Below, piece by piece: positions 43,900 to 53,189 of a DNA stretch of 64,000 bases. Each line of letters starts with the position of its first letter. Position 1 is the first letter of the stretch. Source of the DNA: Lachnoclostridium phytofermentans (GTDB lineage Bacteria > Bacillota > Clostridia > Lachnospirales > Lachnospiraceae); contig NZ_JPOF01000006.1 in NCBI RefSeq assembly GCF_000733755.1, forward strand, positions 124,001-188,000, in the 5' to 3' direction. A program made the position numbers and the translations under genes. The notes below the pieces were generated by a model, which was not told where the DNA came from, searched no databases, and saw only the letters and a program-made list of their open reading frames with translations.

Positions 43900-46293
43900 A
43901 TGAATTACGGTTACTTTGATGAAACAAACAGAGAATATGTGATTACCAAACCTAATACTCCAGCTCCATGGGCGAATTATTTAGGCTCTCCCGAATATGG
44001 TGCTATCATATCAAACAATGCAGGTGGTTATAGTTTCGTAAAAAGTGGTGCAAATGGTAGAATATCCAGATACATATTTAATCAAGAAGACAAGCCAGGA
44101 CGATATATTTACCTACGTGATGATAAAACCGGCGATTATTGGTCAGCTTCTTGGCAACCAGTAGGTAAAGATCTATCCGTCTATCAGAATGAATGCCGCC
44201 ACGGCACCGCCTATACCAAAATTAGCGCAGATTATTCTAAGATTCATTCCGAAGCATTATATTACGTCCCTCTTAATAAGACACATGAAGTATGGAAATT
44301 ATCTGTAACCAATTCAGATGATAAGGAAAGAACGATTTCCACCTTTGGTTTTATAGAATTTACAAATGAAGACTACTATGAAAATGATCAAGTTAATCTA
44401 CAATACACACTCTTTATTACGAAAACTTATTTTAAAGGTAATAAAATCCTCCAAACGATCAACGAAAATGATGGTAAGAATGCAGAAGGAACCAATTATC
44501 GTGAACGATTCTTTGGAAGCGTAGGGCAACCTATTGTCTCCTACAATGGTGATAAAGAGTCATTTATTGGCCGTTATCATAGTTATGGTAATCCAATCGC
44601 TGTCATCAATGGTTGTTGTGATAATACCTTAAATTATAACTCCAATGCCTGTGGTACTCTTCATTCTACGCTCACCCTTGCTCCTGGAGAAACGAAAGAA
44701 TTGGTATACATATTAGGCAAGAAAAATGATAAAGATTCTGCCGAACTATTAAAGTGTTATGAAGACATATCCATCGTAGAGAAAGAACTTAGTGAATTAA
44801 AATCATACTGGCATGGAAAACTAGAGCAATTTCAAGTAAAAACCCCAGATGAAAACTTTAATCATATGGTAAATACGTGGAATGCATATCAATGCTTTAT
44901 CACTTTTATCTGGTCAAGAGCTGCTTCTTTTATTTACGCAGGGTTAAGAAATGGTTACGGTTATCGTGATACTGTTCAAGACATACAGGGTATTATTCAC
45001 CTGGATCCAGAAATGGCTGGGGAGAAAATTCGCTTTATGTTATCAGCACAGGTCGATAATGGTGGTGGTTTACCATTAGTAAAATTTAATCATAATGCTG
45101 GTCATGAAGATACACCAGATGATATTTCTTATGCACAGGCAACTGGACATCCAGCTTATCGTGCAGATGATGCTCTCTGGTTATTTCCTACGGTATTAAA
45201 ATTCATTGCAGAAACAGGAAATAAAGCTTTTATTGATGAAGTTATCCCATATGCCAACAAAGATGAAGGTACTGTTTATGATCATCTAAAGAGAGCAATT
45301 AACTTCTCTATGGAGCGTCTTGGATCACATAACATGCCTGCTGGTCTTCATGCTGATTGGAACGACTGCTTGCGCCTTGGTAAAAAGGGAGAATCTTCTT
45401 TCGTTGCACTACAGTTATATTATGCTATGACAGTGATTCGCCCATTTGCTATGGAAAAGGGTGATAAAGAATATCTTTCTTACTTAGATAAAGTTCAGAA
45501 AGAACTAGGGGAAACCATTCAGAAATACTGTTGGGAAGATGACCGATTTATCCGTGGCTATAAGGAAGATGGTCAAGTCATTGGTTCTAAACATGATCCT
45601 GAAGCAAATATGTGGTTAAATCCTCAATCATGGGCAGTTATTAGCGGTCTTGCTACAAAAGACCAGGCAGAAAAAGCTTTAGAGAGTGTGCATCGTGAAT
45701 TGAATACACCATATGGGTGCCGAGTAATGGCTCCTTCCTATGTAGATCACGCATTTAGCGGTGCTCTCGCTATCCTATTTAATAAATCAACCAAAGAAAA
45801 TGGTGGTATTTTCTCACAGCCACAAGGTTGGATTATTCTAGCAGAATCGTTAATGGGTCACGGAAATCGAGCTTATGAGTACTTTACTGAGTGCTCTCCA
45901 TCTTCTCAGAATGATAATGCAGATGTTCGTGTTCTCGAGCCATATGTTCATGGACAATTTACAGAATCCGTGGATAGTCCATTTGAAGGACGCTCCCATG
46001 TACATTGGTTAACAGGAACTGCATCTACCGTAATGGTAGGTTGCGTAGAAGGTATCTTAGGTATGCGTCCTGACTTTGATGGTCTATTACTTTCCCCTTC
46101 GATTCCATCCACTTGGAAAGAGGTTAAAATCACTAAGATGTTCCGTGGTAAGAAGTTAACTATTACTATCCAGAATACAGATGGTGCAGAAGGTGGCTAT
46201 CGTGAATGTTACTTAAATGGAACAAAGTTGTCTTCAAATTACATCCCTGCTAATTCCTTAACGGTAGAAAATGAAATTTTATTAGTGATGTAG
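43900..46293 (+). CDS. GH94 phosphorylase, probably cellobiose phosphorylase
   Basis: A 797-residue inverting phosphorylase. It has the N-terminal beta-sandwich (GYFDETNREYVITKPNTPAP, WANYLGSPEYGAIISNNAGG) and the (alpha/alpha)6 barrel. The catalytic general acid is D489 in LHADWNDCLRLG, close to Asp490 of the Cellulomonas gilvus enzyme as I recall it. NGYGYRDTVQDIQGI and the phosphate-site WLTGTASTV are also present. It splits cellobiose with phosphate to glucose 1-phosphate and glucose, saving ATP in the cytosol. I start at ATG 43900 (AAAGGAGAT upstream). Length fits cellobiose rather than cellodextrin (about 980) enzymes, but laminaribiose and other GH94 disaccharide enzymes are similar in size, so linkage is not proven. 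Confidence 0.85.
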   Translation: MNYGYFDETNREYVITKPNTPAPWANYLGSPEYGAIISNNAGGYSFVKSGANGRISRYIFNQEDKPGRYIYLRDDKTGDYWSASWQPVGKDLSVYQNECRHGTAYTKISADYSKIHSEALYYVPLNKTHEVWKLSVTNSDDKERTISTFGFIEFTNEDYYENDQVNLQYTLFITKTYFKGNKILQTINENDGKNAEGTNYRERFFGSVGQPIVSYNGDKESFIGRYHSYGNPIAVINGCCDNTLNYNSNACGTLHSTLTLAPGETKELVYILGKKNDKDSAELLKCYEDISIVEKELSELKSYWHGKLEQFQVKTPDENFNHMVNTWNAYQCFITFIWSRAASFIYAGLRNGYGYRDTVQDIQGIIHLDPEMAGEKIRFMLSAQVDNGGGLPLVKFNHNAGHEDTPDDISYAQATGHPAYRADDALWLFPTVLKFIAETGNKAFIDEVIPYANKDEGTVYDHLKRAINFSMERLGSHNMPAGLHADWNDCLRLGKKGESSFVALQLYYAMTVIRPFAMEKGDKEYLSYLDKVQKELGETIQKYCWEDDRFIRGYKEDGQVIGSKHDPEANMWLNPQSWAVISGLATKDQAEKALESVHRELNTPYGCRVMAPSYVDHAFSGALAILFNKSTKENGGIFSQPQGWIILAESLMGHGNRAYEYFTECSPSSQNDNADVRVLEPYVHGQFTESVDSPFEGRSHVHWLTGTASTVMVGCVEGILGMRPDFDGLLLSPSIPSTWKEVKITKMFRGKKLTITIQNTDGAEGGYRECYLNGTKLSSNYIPANSLTVENEILLVM

Positions 46294-46358
46294 TTTTATT
46301 AAGTACTAATTCGTTCTAGAACGATTTCAAATTGATTTAACGAAATAAATTTATTATC

Positions 46359-46422
46359 TTACCCCTATTCTATCTATGCTCGGCAATGAATATAATGCAG
46401 AGAAAAGACAAGATAGGGGTAA
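46359..46422 (+). promoter_or_regulatory. Inverted repeat covering the ribosome site of the next small gene
   Basis: TTACCCCTAT (46359-46368) and ATAGGGGTAA (46413-46422) are perfect complements with a 44-base loop. The right arm contains the only Shine-Dalgarno-like sequence (AGGGGT) of the small gene starting at 46427, so folding would hide it. Confidence 0.5.
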
Positions 46423-46426
46423 TTTT

Positions 46427-46582
46427 ATGAATATGGATATTATTACATTAGAAGAATGTGAACAACAATATGATGTAAACCATTGCACTACAATTATTAA
46501 CAATGGCCATATCGATGGATTTGTTATGGACGAGAATAATCCTCTTAATACCATTTATATCCTGCATACTCCCCATCCTTAA
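46427..46582 (+). CDS. Small hypothetical protein
   Basis: A 51-residue acidic peptide beginning MNMDIITLEECEQQYDVNHC and ending in YILHTPHP. No membrane helix and no family recognised. The start at 46427 has AGGGGT at good spacing; the frame extends back to 46376 without a site. Followed at 62 bases by another small gene and then a strong terminator, so both are probably transcribed. Confidence 0.5.
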   Translation: MNMDIITLEECEQQYDVNHCTTIINNGHIDGFVMDENNPLNTIYILHTPHP

Positions 46583-46644
46583 TTTTTGAATATTATTTAT
46601 GAAAATGTACATACTACGGACAAAAAGGAAAGGAGATTATTCTC

Positions 46645-46827
46645 ATGGAAAGTTCTAAAAATAGTAAATCTACTCCAACCAAAAGAACAGCTTCCAACTG
46701 CTCTAACAATGCTAGCAATAGCAAAGCCAATGCCAAACAAGTCTATAAAAGTAAGTCTATGAATGATGACTATTACGAAGACAAAGAAGAAATCGACGAA
46801 GTTTATGACTCCGAAGATTACTATTAG
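46645..46827 (+). CDS. Small Ser/Asn/Lys-rich protein with acidic end
   Basis: A 60-residue low-complexity protein. The first half is rich in Ser, Asn, Thr and Lys (TPTKRTASNCSNNASNSKAN); the second is acidic with tyrosines (DDYYEDKEEIDEVYDSEDYY). AAAGGAGAT is well placed before the ATG, and a strong terminator follows at 65 bases, which makes it a real gene despite its composition. A spore-coat-like or surface role would fit such composition but is only a guess. Confidence 0.55.
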   Translation: MESSKNSKSTPTKRTASNCSNNASNSKANAKQVYKSKSMNDDYYEDKEEIDEVYDSEDYY

Positions 46828-46891
46828 GCATAATCTCAAATCTAAATTTCAATCATCTACAATCTATTATTACAAAAATATCATTTAGTAT

Positions 46892-46929
46892 AAAAAAAGA
46901 CAATCAGCCTAAAACTGATTGTCTTTTTT
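46892..46929. terminator. Strong bidirectional terminator
   Basis: AAAAGACAATCAG pairs with CTGATTGTCTTTT across a short loop. It separates the plus-strand small genes from the minus-strand DUF1540 gene. Confidence 0.85.
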
Positions 46930-47025
46930 GTTCTCACAGCATAAGAGACGTTTATCATCTATTTACTATTTATTATTTATTAGTTATCGTTAGATTAACT
47001 TAAAAAATAGTACCTTTCGATTATC

Positions 47026-47376
47026 TTAGGAAATCGAAGAATTGATGTAACTAGATTCTCCATGTCTACAATTAAAGGTGGCACAGAGGGTACCTTCTGG
47101 TTGGCTGGCACCAATACCTCTGACATCAATACTATGAGCAGTACATTTTTCACATTCATTGTGAACACAATCCTCTGCATTGCAATAGATTTCAGTTTCA
47201 AGTGCTGCTTCCCCATGAACCGCATTTTTAGCACCATGTCCACACTCGCAAAAACTGTCACAACAGGTCGCATCGGGAGACTCTGCACTTGGTCCCTTTA
47301 CTGATATGTTCTTTCTTTCACAAAGGTGATTGTCATTATACGCACAGTTGCATACTTCACATCTTAAATCAGTCAT
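47026..47376 (-). CDS. Tandem DUF1540 cysteine-rich protein
   Basis: A 116-residue protein made of two copies of the DUF1540 motif. The first is LRCEVCNCAYNDNHLCERKN with a later CCDSFCECG; the second is IYCNAEDCVHNECEKCTAHS with a later CATFNC. The regular Cys pairs suggest metal binding, probably zinc. The family is common in clostridia and has no firm function. AGGAGG precedes the ATG. It is a lone gene between terminators. Confidence 0.85.
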   Translation of the reverse strand: MTDLRCEVCNCAYNDNHLCERKNISVKGPSAESPDATCCDSFCECGHGAKNAVHGEAALETEIYCNAEDCVHNECEKCTAHSIDVRGIGASQPEGTLCATFNCRHGESSYINSSIS

Positions 47377-47607
47377 ATTACCTCCTTCTCTCCATTAAGA
47401 AAAATCACTGATTCTCTTTAATGGTCACAAAAAAAGATTAAGTTATCTTTTTTAGTATCTAAAATTCGCTTCAAATTATACTAATAGAATGATATCTCTT
47501 TTCATTCACTTATTATAATGTGCATATAATCCAATTATTTGTGCATAAAATACATCGAAATATTTCCAATTTTTTATTACAATATTGATCATGGAGGAGA
47601 GAGAAAA

Positions 47608-48282
47608 ATGAGGTTAAAAAAGATATTTGCATTATTATCAGTTTTAAGTACTGTAATGTTTTTAAGCAGCTGTAGTAAAGATGGTGCTACGTTAACACTA
47701 ATAGGTCATGCAACTACAAAAATTGTTACAAAAGAAGGAATAGTCATCTACATAGATCCTTATTTTGATGGAGATTATAAAACACCAGCCGATATTGTTT
47801 TAGTTACTCATGCTCACGGTGACCATGACCGAGTAGATTTAATTAACAAAAAAGATACTACATTAGTTATTACTCAAAATGAAGCTCTAAAAAAAGAGGA
47901 ATATCAAAAATTTGAAGAAAAAGGTGTTACAATTGAAGCAGTTCCTGCATACAATGATAACCATCGCATGGGTTGTGTAGGCTATCTTATATCCTTTGAC
48001 GGAATAACAGTGTATCATGCAGGTGACACCTCAAAAATCGATTCTATGGGAAATTTAGCAGACAAAAACATTACATATGCTATGTATCCTATCGATGGAC
48101 ATTACAATATGGGTCCGGAAGAAGCAACGGAATGTGCTGGATTAGTGAAAGCAACCTACAATATTCCAATGCATACATCCTCTGACTTAGAAACTTTTAA
48201 TGAAGAGAATGTAAAAGAATTTCATCCAGATGGAAAAACCGTTATCAAATACGGTGATACCATTGCATTAAAAACGCCATAA
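47608..48282 (+). CDS. Metallo-beta-lactamase-fold lipoprotein (UPF0173-like)
   Basis: A 224-residue lipoprotein. The signal peptide ends at the lipobox LSSC (Cys20). The rest is an MBL-fold hydrolase: strand GHATTKIVTKEGIVIYIDPY, the metal motif VTHAHGDHDRVD, then YHAGDTSKIDSM and a late HTS. This matches the UPF0173 / UlaG-like group of metal-dependent hydrolases, which are usually cytosolic, so a lipid anchor is unusual. I start at the ATG at 47608 (GGAGGAGAG upstream). Substrate unknown. Confidence 0.85.
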   Translation: MRLKKIFALLSVLSTVMFLSSCSKDGATLTLIGHATTKIVTKEGIVIYIDPYFDGDYKTPADIVLVTHAHGDHDRVDLINKKDTTLVITQNEALKKEEYQKFEEKGVTIEAVPAYNDNHRMGCVGYLISFDGITVYHAGDTSKIDSMGNLADKNITYAMYPIDGHYNMGPEEATECAGLVKATYNIPMHTSSDLETFNEENVKEFHPDGKTVIKYGDTIALKTP

Positions 48283-48307
48283 TTTTCCTATTATATTGCC
48301 CCGAATG

Positions 48308-48337
48308 CCCTCTTATGTTAAAATATGCATAAGAGGG
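48308..48337 (+). terminator. 10-bp hairpin after the MBL lipoprotein gene
   Basis: CCCTCTTATG (48308-48317) and CATAAGAGGG (48328-48337) are perfect complements; only a weak T-rich tail follows. Confidence 0.55.
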
Positions 48338-48375
48338 TATTCTCATAACACAATGAATATTATTGGAGGCAATGT

Positions 48376-49293
48376 ATGGATTATTACACCAAATCAAAAA
48401 ACCCATATTGGGAAAGAGACGTTTACTTAAAAGTGGATAAGCAGAACCGCATTACGGAGGATATAAAATCCTCTTCCTATTGTCGTTTCGTTTTGATTTT
48501 AAATGGCAAAGCAACTCTTCGCTATCATAATACTACCTTTGATTTAGAGTCTCCACTACTATTGTTACTATCAGAAAAAGATACCATTATTACACTATCA
48601 GAATCCAATATAGAATGCCTCACCTTATTCTTTCTACCAATAGCACTCAATGATTATCTAACTCAAACTCTTTTACAGGAACAAGAGCTGTTTGGAAAAA
48701 TTCCACCTACCGTTTATCAAGATGCCATTCTTTTAGATTTTTTTTATGGAATATCAAAAGAGAAGACTTGGAGAATTCCAATACTACCTGGTTCAAAGCA
48801 AGTCATAGTTAATTTATGTTCTAAGATAAACAGAGAGCTAGAAGAACAAGATTCGGACTACTGGCCTTGTAGAAGCCGTTCTTATTTTATTGAGTTGTTA
48901 TTCTTTTTAAACAGCTTAGAAACTAAGGGTTTTGAACACTCTGATTTAGTAAGAAAAGAAAAAGAAATATACTATGAAGTAGAGAAAATAATATGCTACC
49001 TAAAAGAAAATATAACAGAAAAAATATCGTTAGAACTATTATGTAAAAAATTTGGACGAAACAGAAATCAAATGAATCAAATATTTACATCAGTAACCGG
49101 ACTAACTGCAATCTCCTATCTTAGTAAGTTACGAACTGAATTTTCTGAATACCTGCTAAAAAATACAGAACTACCAATCAACGAGATTGCAATCAGAAGT
49201 GGTTATACTGATTTGGGATATTTTTGTCGTTTATTTAAATCATTACATCAGATGACACCAATCCAATATCGGAAAAAAATGCATTATATGTAG
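48376..49293 (+). CDS. AraC-family transcriptional regulator
   Basis: A 305-residue regulator. The N-terminal cupin-like sensor (about 1-150; FVLILNGKATLRYHNTTFDL) is followed by a C-terminal double helix-turn-helix (about 205-303). The first helix pair is in ISLELLCKKFGRNRNQMNQI, and the second in INEIAIRSGYTDLGYFCRLF with the closing TPIQYRKK. Sugar-responsive AraC proteins have this layout. TTGGAGGC precedes the ATG. Its end is 3 bases from the end of the convergent ktrA gene, and no target gene is obvious. Confidence 0.88.
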   Translation: MDYYTKSKNPYWERDVYLKVDKQNRITEDIKSSSYCRFVLILNGKATLRYHNTTFDLESPLLLLLSEKDTIITLSESNIECLTLFFLPIALNDYLTQTLLQEQELFGKIPPTVYQDAILLDFFYGISKEKTWRIPILPGSKQVIVNLCSKINRELEEQDSDYWPCRSRSYFIELLFFLNSLETKGFEHSDLVRKEKEIYYEVEKIICYLKENITEKISLELLCKKFGRNRNQMNQIFTSVTGLTAISYLSKLRTEFSEYLLKNTELPINEIAIRSGYTDLGYFCRLFKSLHQMTPIQYRKKMHYM

Positions 49294-49296
49294 CTT

Positions 49297-49968
49297 TTAT
49301 TGTGCAATAAATGCCTCAAACCTAGCGATTTGATCCTTTCTTCCGATCACTACTAAGGCATCTTCTTCTTGTAAAATAGTCTCTGGCGATACCTCAATCG
49401 TAGTTACATTATTATGTTCTAATGCGATAATATTTATGCTGAAGTTTTTACGTATGTTGGTATCGGCGATTGTTTTGCCTTTTAGTTTACTGGTTACTTT
49501 TATCTCTGCTACTGTGATATCTCCATCTAGTTCGATGAAATCTAATGCCTTGGAATAAAGCAACCGATTCGCGAGCCGTATTGCCATATCTCTCTCTGGA
49601 TAGATAACTTCAGCCCCTAACCTCTCAAGTACCTTACCTTGGTCCACACTGATTGCTTTAGCAATGACACGTGGAACACCCATGTTAATTACATGAAGTG
49701 TGGTTAATATACTGGTGTCAATTTTTTCACCAATACATACAATTACGGTAGCACAATTTTGAATTCCCGTCTCTTCCAGTACTTCAGATGTCAAGGTACC
49801 TGCAACAAAAGCTTCCTGTACGATACCACGAATCTGCTTAATAGTATCTTCATTATTGTCGATTACCATTACTTCTTTTCCTGCACTTGCTAAAGTCTCA
49901 GCCAAGGCATAGCCAAATCTACCTAACCCAATGATACCAAATTCAATTGGTGAACGATTACTTTTCAT
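49297..49968 (-). CDS. ktrA: Potassium uptake regulatory subunit KtrA/TrkA
   Basis: A 223-residue RCK protein. The Rossmann domain starts at FGIIGLGRFGYALAETLASA with the acidic ribose ligand in VMVIDNNED, so it binds nucleotide. A C-terminal TrkA-C domain (about 140-221; ITVAEIKVTSKLKGKTIADT) may bind c-di-AMP. It gates the KtrB channel from the cytosol. I choose the ATG at 49968 (GGGAGAAAT upstream) over 50013, giving a KtrA-typical length. It follows ktrB on the same strand. Confidence 0.9.
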   Translation of the reverse strand: MKSNRSPIEFGIIGLGRFGYALAETLASAGKEVMVIDNNEDTIKQIRGIVQEAFVAGTLTSEVLEETGIQNCATVIVCIGEKIDTSILTTLHVINMGVPRVIAKAISVDQGKVLERLGAEVIYPERDMAIRLANRLLYSKALDFIELDGDITVAEIKVTSKLKGKTIADTNIRKNFSINIIALEHNNVTTIEVSPETILQEEDALVVIGRKDQIARFEAFIAQ

Positions 49969-50061
49969 ATTTCTCCCTGACAGCAGCCTGTCTGTCAAAT
50001 CTGCCATTTTCATTTTCTTTATCCTTATCTTACTTACGATGTTATTGAATGGATAATAAAA

Positions 50062-51354
50062 TTATCCTATAATAAAACTTTCTTCAGAATAACTTATACT
50101 TGGTTTTTCCTTATGTGACCAAAGCGTTGCTATTGTCATCGGTCCAAGTCTTCCGATAAACATAGTTATTATTATAATAACTTTTGATAAATCTTTCAGA
50201 TCTGGTGTAATTCCCGTTGACAATCCTACGGTACCAAATGCACTCGTTACTTCGAATAAGTTTTGTATAAAACTAAAATTGGGTTCAATTACACTTATTA
50301 GCAAGGTGTTAAAACATACAACACCAATTGCAAGTAAGAATAGTCCGAAAGATTTTGCAATCACATCGCTAGGAACCCTACGTTTAAATGCTGTACAATG
50401 TTTATTTTTTGCTGTACTAAGCAAACTTTTAACTATTGTAAAAAAGGTTGTTGTCTTAATACCACCACCAGTCGAACCAGGGGAAGCACCAATAAACATA
50501 AGAATTATTAAGATAAACAAACCTGCATTTTTAAAATTACCAACATTAAATGTGCTAAATCCTGCAGTTCTAGCTGAAGTACTCATAAAAAATGCACCAA
50601 GCCAAGTAATATCTTCAGTCAGATATAATAATATGGTACCTGCTGTTAATAAAATACCTGTCATAAGAAGAACTACTTTAGAATGCAAACTTAATTTTCG
50701 AATCGAGCGTTTTTCTACAAGCTCTTTAGTAACAATAAAACCAATACCACCAAAAATAATAAGACCTGCAGTTGTTAATGTTAGTAATACGTTATCACTA
50801 TAGTTTAAGAGATTTTGAAAGTTTCCTAAAACATCAAATCCTGCATTATTAAAACTAGCAACCGAGTGGAACAAACTAATTCCAAACGCACGTAATGGTG
50901 GATAATCTTTCACAAAAACGATAAAACTTAATATCGTTCCCACCACCTCAAAACATAAAGTAGTAAATAATACTGCTTTCACTAGTTGCATAATTCCCTT
51001 AAGAGAATTTAAATTCATTGATTCTCTCATGAGTACTCTTCCCTTAATACCAACCTTCTTACCTGCAAATAATAAGATAGCAACACCTACACTTGTAACC
51101 CCTAATCCTCCAATCTGAATTAGGAGACCTACTACGGTACAACCAAATGTATTAAACGTATCTGCCGTATCTATAGCGATTAATCCAGTCACACAAACCG
51201 CGCTTGTTGAAGTAAATAAAGCATCAATAAACCTAACATCTACTCCATCTTTTGCAGAAATCGGTAGCCACAAAAGAATTGCCCCAATCAAAATCACACT
51301 TGCAAACCCCAAGGATATTAGTCTTCCAGGGCTTACCCTTTTTAACAGTTTCAT
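50062..51354 (-). CDS. ktrB: Potassium transporter KtrB/TrkH family
   Basis: A 430-residue membrane protein built of four M1-P-M2 repeats. The filter regions can be seen as LFTSTSAVCVTGLIAIDTAD, LFHSVASFNNAGFDVLG, FFMSTSARTAGFSTFNVGNF and LFEVTSAFGTVGLSTGITPD. MFIGASPGSTGGGIKTTTF is the conserved loop of the gate region. The protein imports potassium, often with sodium, and needs KtrA. GAGGTAG precedes the ATG. It starts 25 bases after the DUF47 gene, which links potassium and phosphate uptake genes on one transcript. Confidence 0.92.
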   Translation of the reverse strand: MKLLKRVSPGRLISLGFASVILIGAILLWLPISAKDGVDVRFIDALFTSTSAVCVTGLIAIDTADTFNTFGCTVVGLLIQIGGLGVTSVGVAILLFAGKKVGIKGRVLMRESMNLNSLKGIMQLVKAVLFTTLCFEVVGTILSFIVFVKDYPPLRAFGISLFHSVASFNNAGFDVLGNFQNLLNYSDNVLLTLTTAGLIIFGGIGFIVTKELVEKRSIRKLSLHSKVVLLMTGILLTAGTILLYLTEDITWLGAFFMSTSARTAGFSTFNVGNFKNAGLFILIILMFIGASPGSTGGGIKTTTFFTIVKSLLSTAKNKHCTAFKRRVPSDVIAKSFGLFLLAIGVVCFNTLLISVIEPNFSFIQNLFEVTSAFGTVGLSTGITPDLKDLSKVIIIITMFIGRLGPMTIATLWSHKEKPSISYSEESFIIG

Positions 51355-51379
51355 TTTCTACCTCATAAAGTAAAATTAA

Positions 51380-52003
51380 TTATGAATTTTTTAATACTAT
51401 ACTTTCAATGTCATCTGCAACGTCTTCACAGGCATCGCAGCAAGTCTCGAAACGATCTAAAATACGTGTCCAAGAAAACAGCTCAATTGGGTCTTTGCAA
51501 TTCATATGCAGATCTCTTACAAGTTTTGCATATAATGCATCTCCCTCTTCCTCAAGGCGATTTAGTTCTATAATTGCATCCTGAAGTTTAGTAGATTTCT
51601 TAAAGTTTTGGAATTGAACTAAAGTAGCACTTGTAGTTTCACAACATCTTCTAACTAAAGAAGCGAATGGTAAAATTTCTGGTATAATATGTTTTATATT
51701 ATAAATATGCAACTTTATTAAAACATCCTCAACCGCATCGGTAACATTATCTATCTTTTGAGATAAACTTACAATATCCTCGCGTTCAATTGGTGGTAAG
51801 AAATCTTTTAAAAGATATTTGGTCATACCATGCTTCTGCAAATCAGCTGCATGCTCAATTTCATGCATTTCTTTTACTCTTAAATCTAGATCTACATTTT
51901 CAAAATTTCCCAAAGTCTCATATAGTAATTCCGCTGCCTTTGAACAATAAGAGGCATGATCGATAAATCCTTCAAAATAGTTGTATCTTTTACTGTTAGC
52001 CAT
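51380..52003 (-). CDS. DUF47 / PhoU-like Pit accessory protein
   Basis: A 207-residue all-helical cytosolic protein of the DUF47 family. The pattern EMHEIEHAADLQKHGMTKYL, DIVSLSQKIDNVTDAVEDVL and FETCCDACEDVADDIESIVL gives the two three-helix bundles that carry metal clusters in PhoU relatives. These proteins sit next to Pit permeases and control their activity. AAAGGAGAG precedes the ATG. It lies 19 bases after the pit gene. Confidence 0.9.
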   Translation of the reverse strand: MANSKRYNYFEGFIDHASYCSKAAELLYETLGNFENVDLDLRVKEMHEIEHAADLQKHGMTKYLLKDFLPPIEREDIVSLSQKIDNVTDAVEDVLIKLHIYNIKHIIPEILPFASLVRRCCETTSATLVQFQNFKKSTKLQDAIIELNRLEEEGDALYAKLVRDLHMNCKDPIELFSWTRILDRFETCCDACEDVADDIESIVLKNS

Positions 52004-52022
52004 GTAATCTCTCCTTTTGTTA

Positions 52023-53075
52023 TTAGAAAATTTTCATAAAAAGATGTGCCATTAGGAACCCTACCAAACCACAGCCTGGAAAAGTTAGTACCCAAGCCAT
52101 TACCATTTCCTTTACAACTCCCCAGTTAACGGCAGACATACGTTTGGACGCTCCAACACCCATAATTGCAGTTGTTTTCGTATGAGTTGTACTAACAGGG
52201 ATTCCTGCGACAGACGAAACTAATAAGCATAATGCAGCTGCAACATCCGCTGCAAACCCTTGATATTTTTCAAGTTTCACCATTCCCATACCAACTGTCT
52301 TTATAATACGATATCCACCAATTGAGGTTCCAAGCGCCATAACGAAGGAACATAATACCATTAACCAAATAGGAATTGCAAAAGAAGTCACATCAGATTG
52401 TCCATTTGCTAAGAACATTCCAAGCATAAAGACACCCATGAATTTTTGGCCATCTTGAGCACCGTGCATAAAAGCCATTGCTGCTCCGCCTAAAATCTGC
52501 CCCTTTTTAAATACCTCATCTGCCTTTCTACGATCTGCTCTTCTACAGAGAAGTTCAATTGTTTTTGTTGTTAAATAACCAAGGCTTAATCCCATAACAG
52601 TTGATATCACAAGTCCATAAAGAACTTTTATCCACTCATTACCATTGATACCGCCAAAGCCACCTTGTAAAGCTATCGCTGCTCCAGAGATTCCTGCAAT
52701 TAACGCATGACTCTCACTCGTTGGTATACCGAAGTACGATGCTGCTGATGCCCAGATCACTATAGCAAACAATGCTGCACAAAGTGCAATTAATGCATCC
52801 CCTGAGTTTCCTCTGAAATCTACCATGTTATATATAGTTTCAGCAACAGCTTTATTCACCATAGTCATTACAAACACACCCAAAAAGTTAAACACTGCTG
52901 CCATTATAATCGCTTTTTTTGGTGAAAGCGATCTTGTTGATACACAGGTAGCTATTGCATTCGGTGCATCAGTCCAACCATTAACTAATACCACTCCTAA
53001 TGTTAATACTACAGTGATAAGTAGCGCTGGATTACTCGTAATCTGTTCCAAAAATTCAGATAACGAAACGGTCAT
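52023..53075 (-). CDS. pit: Inorganic phosphate permease, PiT family
   Basis: A 350-residue membrane protein with the two PiT signatures: NGWTDAPNAIATCVSTRSLS near the N-terminus and the inverted repeat VAGIPVSTTHTKTTAIMGVG near the C-terminus, plus GIPTSESHALIAGISGAAIA. PiT carriers bring in metal-phosphate with protons or sodium. AAAGGGGG precedes the ATG. First of four same-strand genes: pit, DUF47, ktrB, ktrA. A polypyrimidine tract lies between its promoter region and the divergent decarboxylase gene. Confidence 0.92.
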   Translation of the reverse strand: MTVSLSEFLEQITSNPALLITVVLTLGVVLVNGWTDAPNAIATCVSTRSLSPKKAIIMAAVFNFLGVFVMTMVNKAVAETIYNMVDFRGNSGDALIALCAALFAIVIWASAASYFGIPTSESHALIAGISGAAIALQGGFGGINGNEWIKVLYGLVISTVMGLSLGYLTTKTIELLCRRADRRKADEVFKKGQILGGAAMAFMHGAQDGQKFMGVFMLGMFLANGQSDVTSFAIPIWLMVLCSFVMALGTSIGGYRIIKTVGMGMVKLEKYQGFAADVAAALCLLVSSVAGIPVSTTHTKTTAIMGVGASKRMSAVNWGVVKEMVMAWVLTFPGCGLVGFLMAHLFMKIF

Positions 53076-53189
53076 GTACTTTTCCCCCTTTGTTTAATTT
53101 CAAACACATATTACCATTCGTACAACAGAACAACAATACAATAAGACGTTTTTTAACACATTCTTTACAACATCTTTTCATATTCATTA

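Noticed and set aside
47429-47453. Terminator AAAAAGAT/ATCTTTTT
   Set aside because: It lies upstream of both flanking genes rather than after one, so it has no transcript to end.
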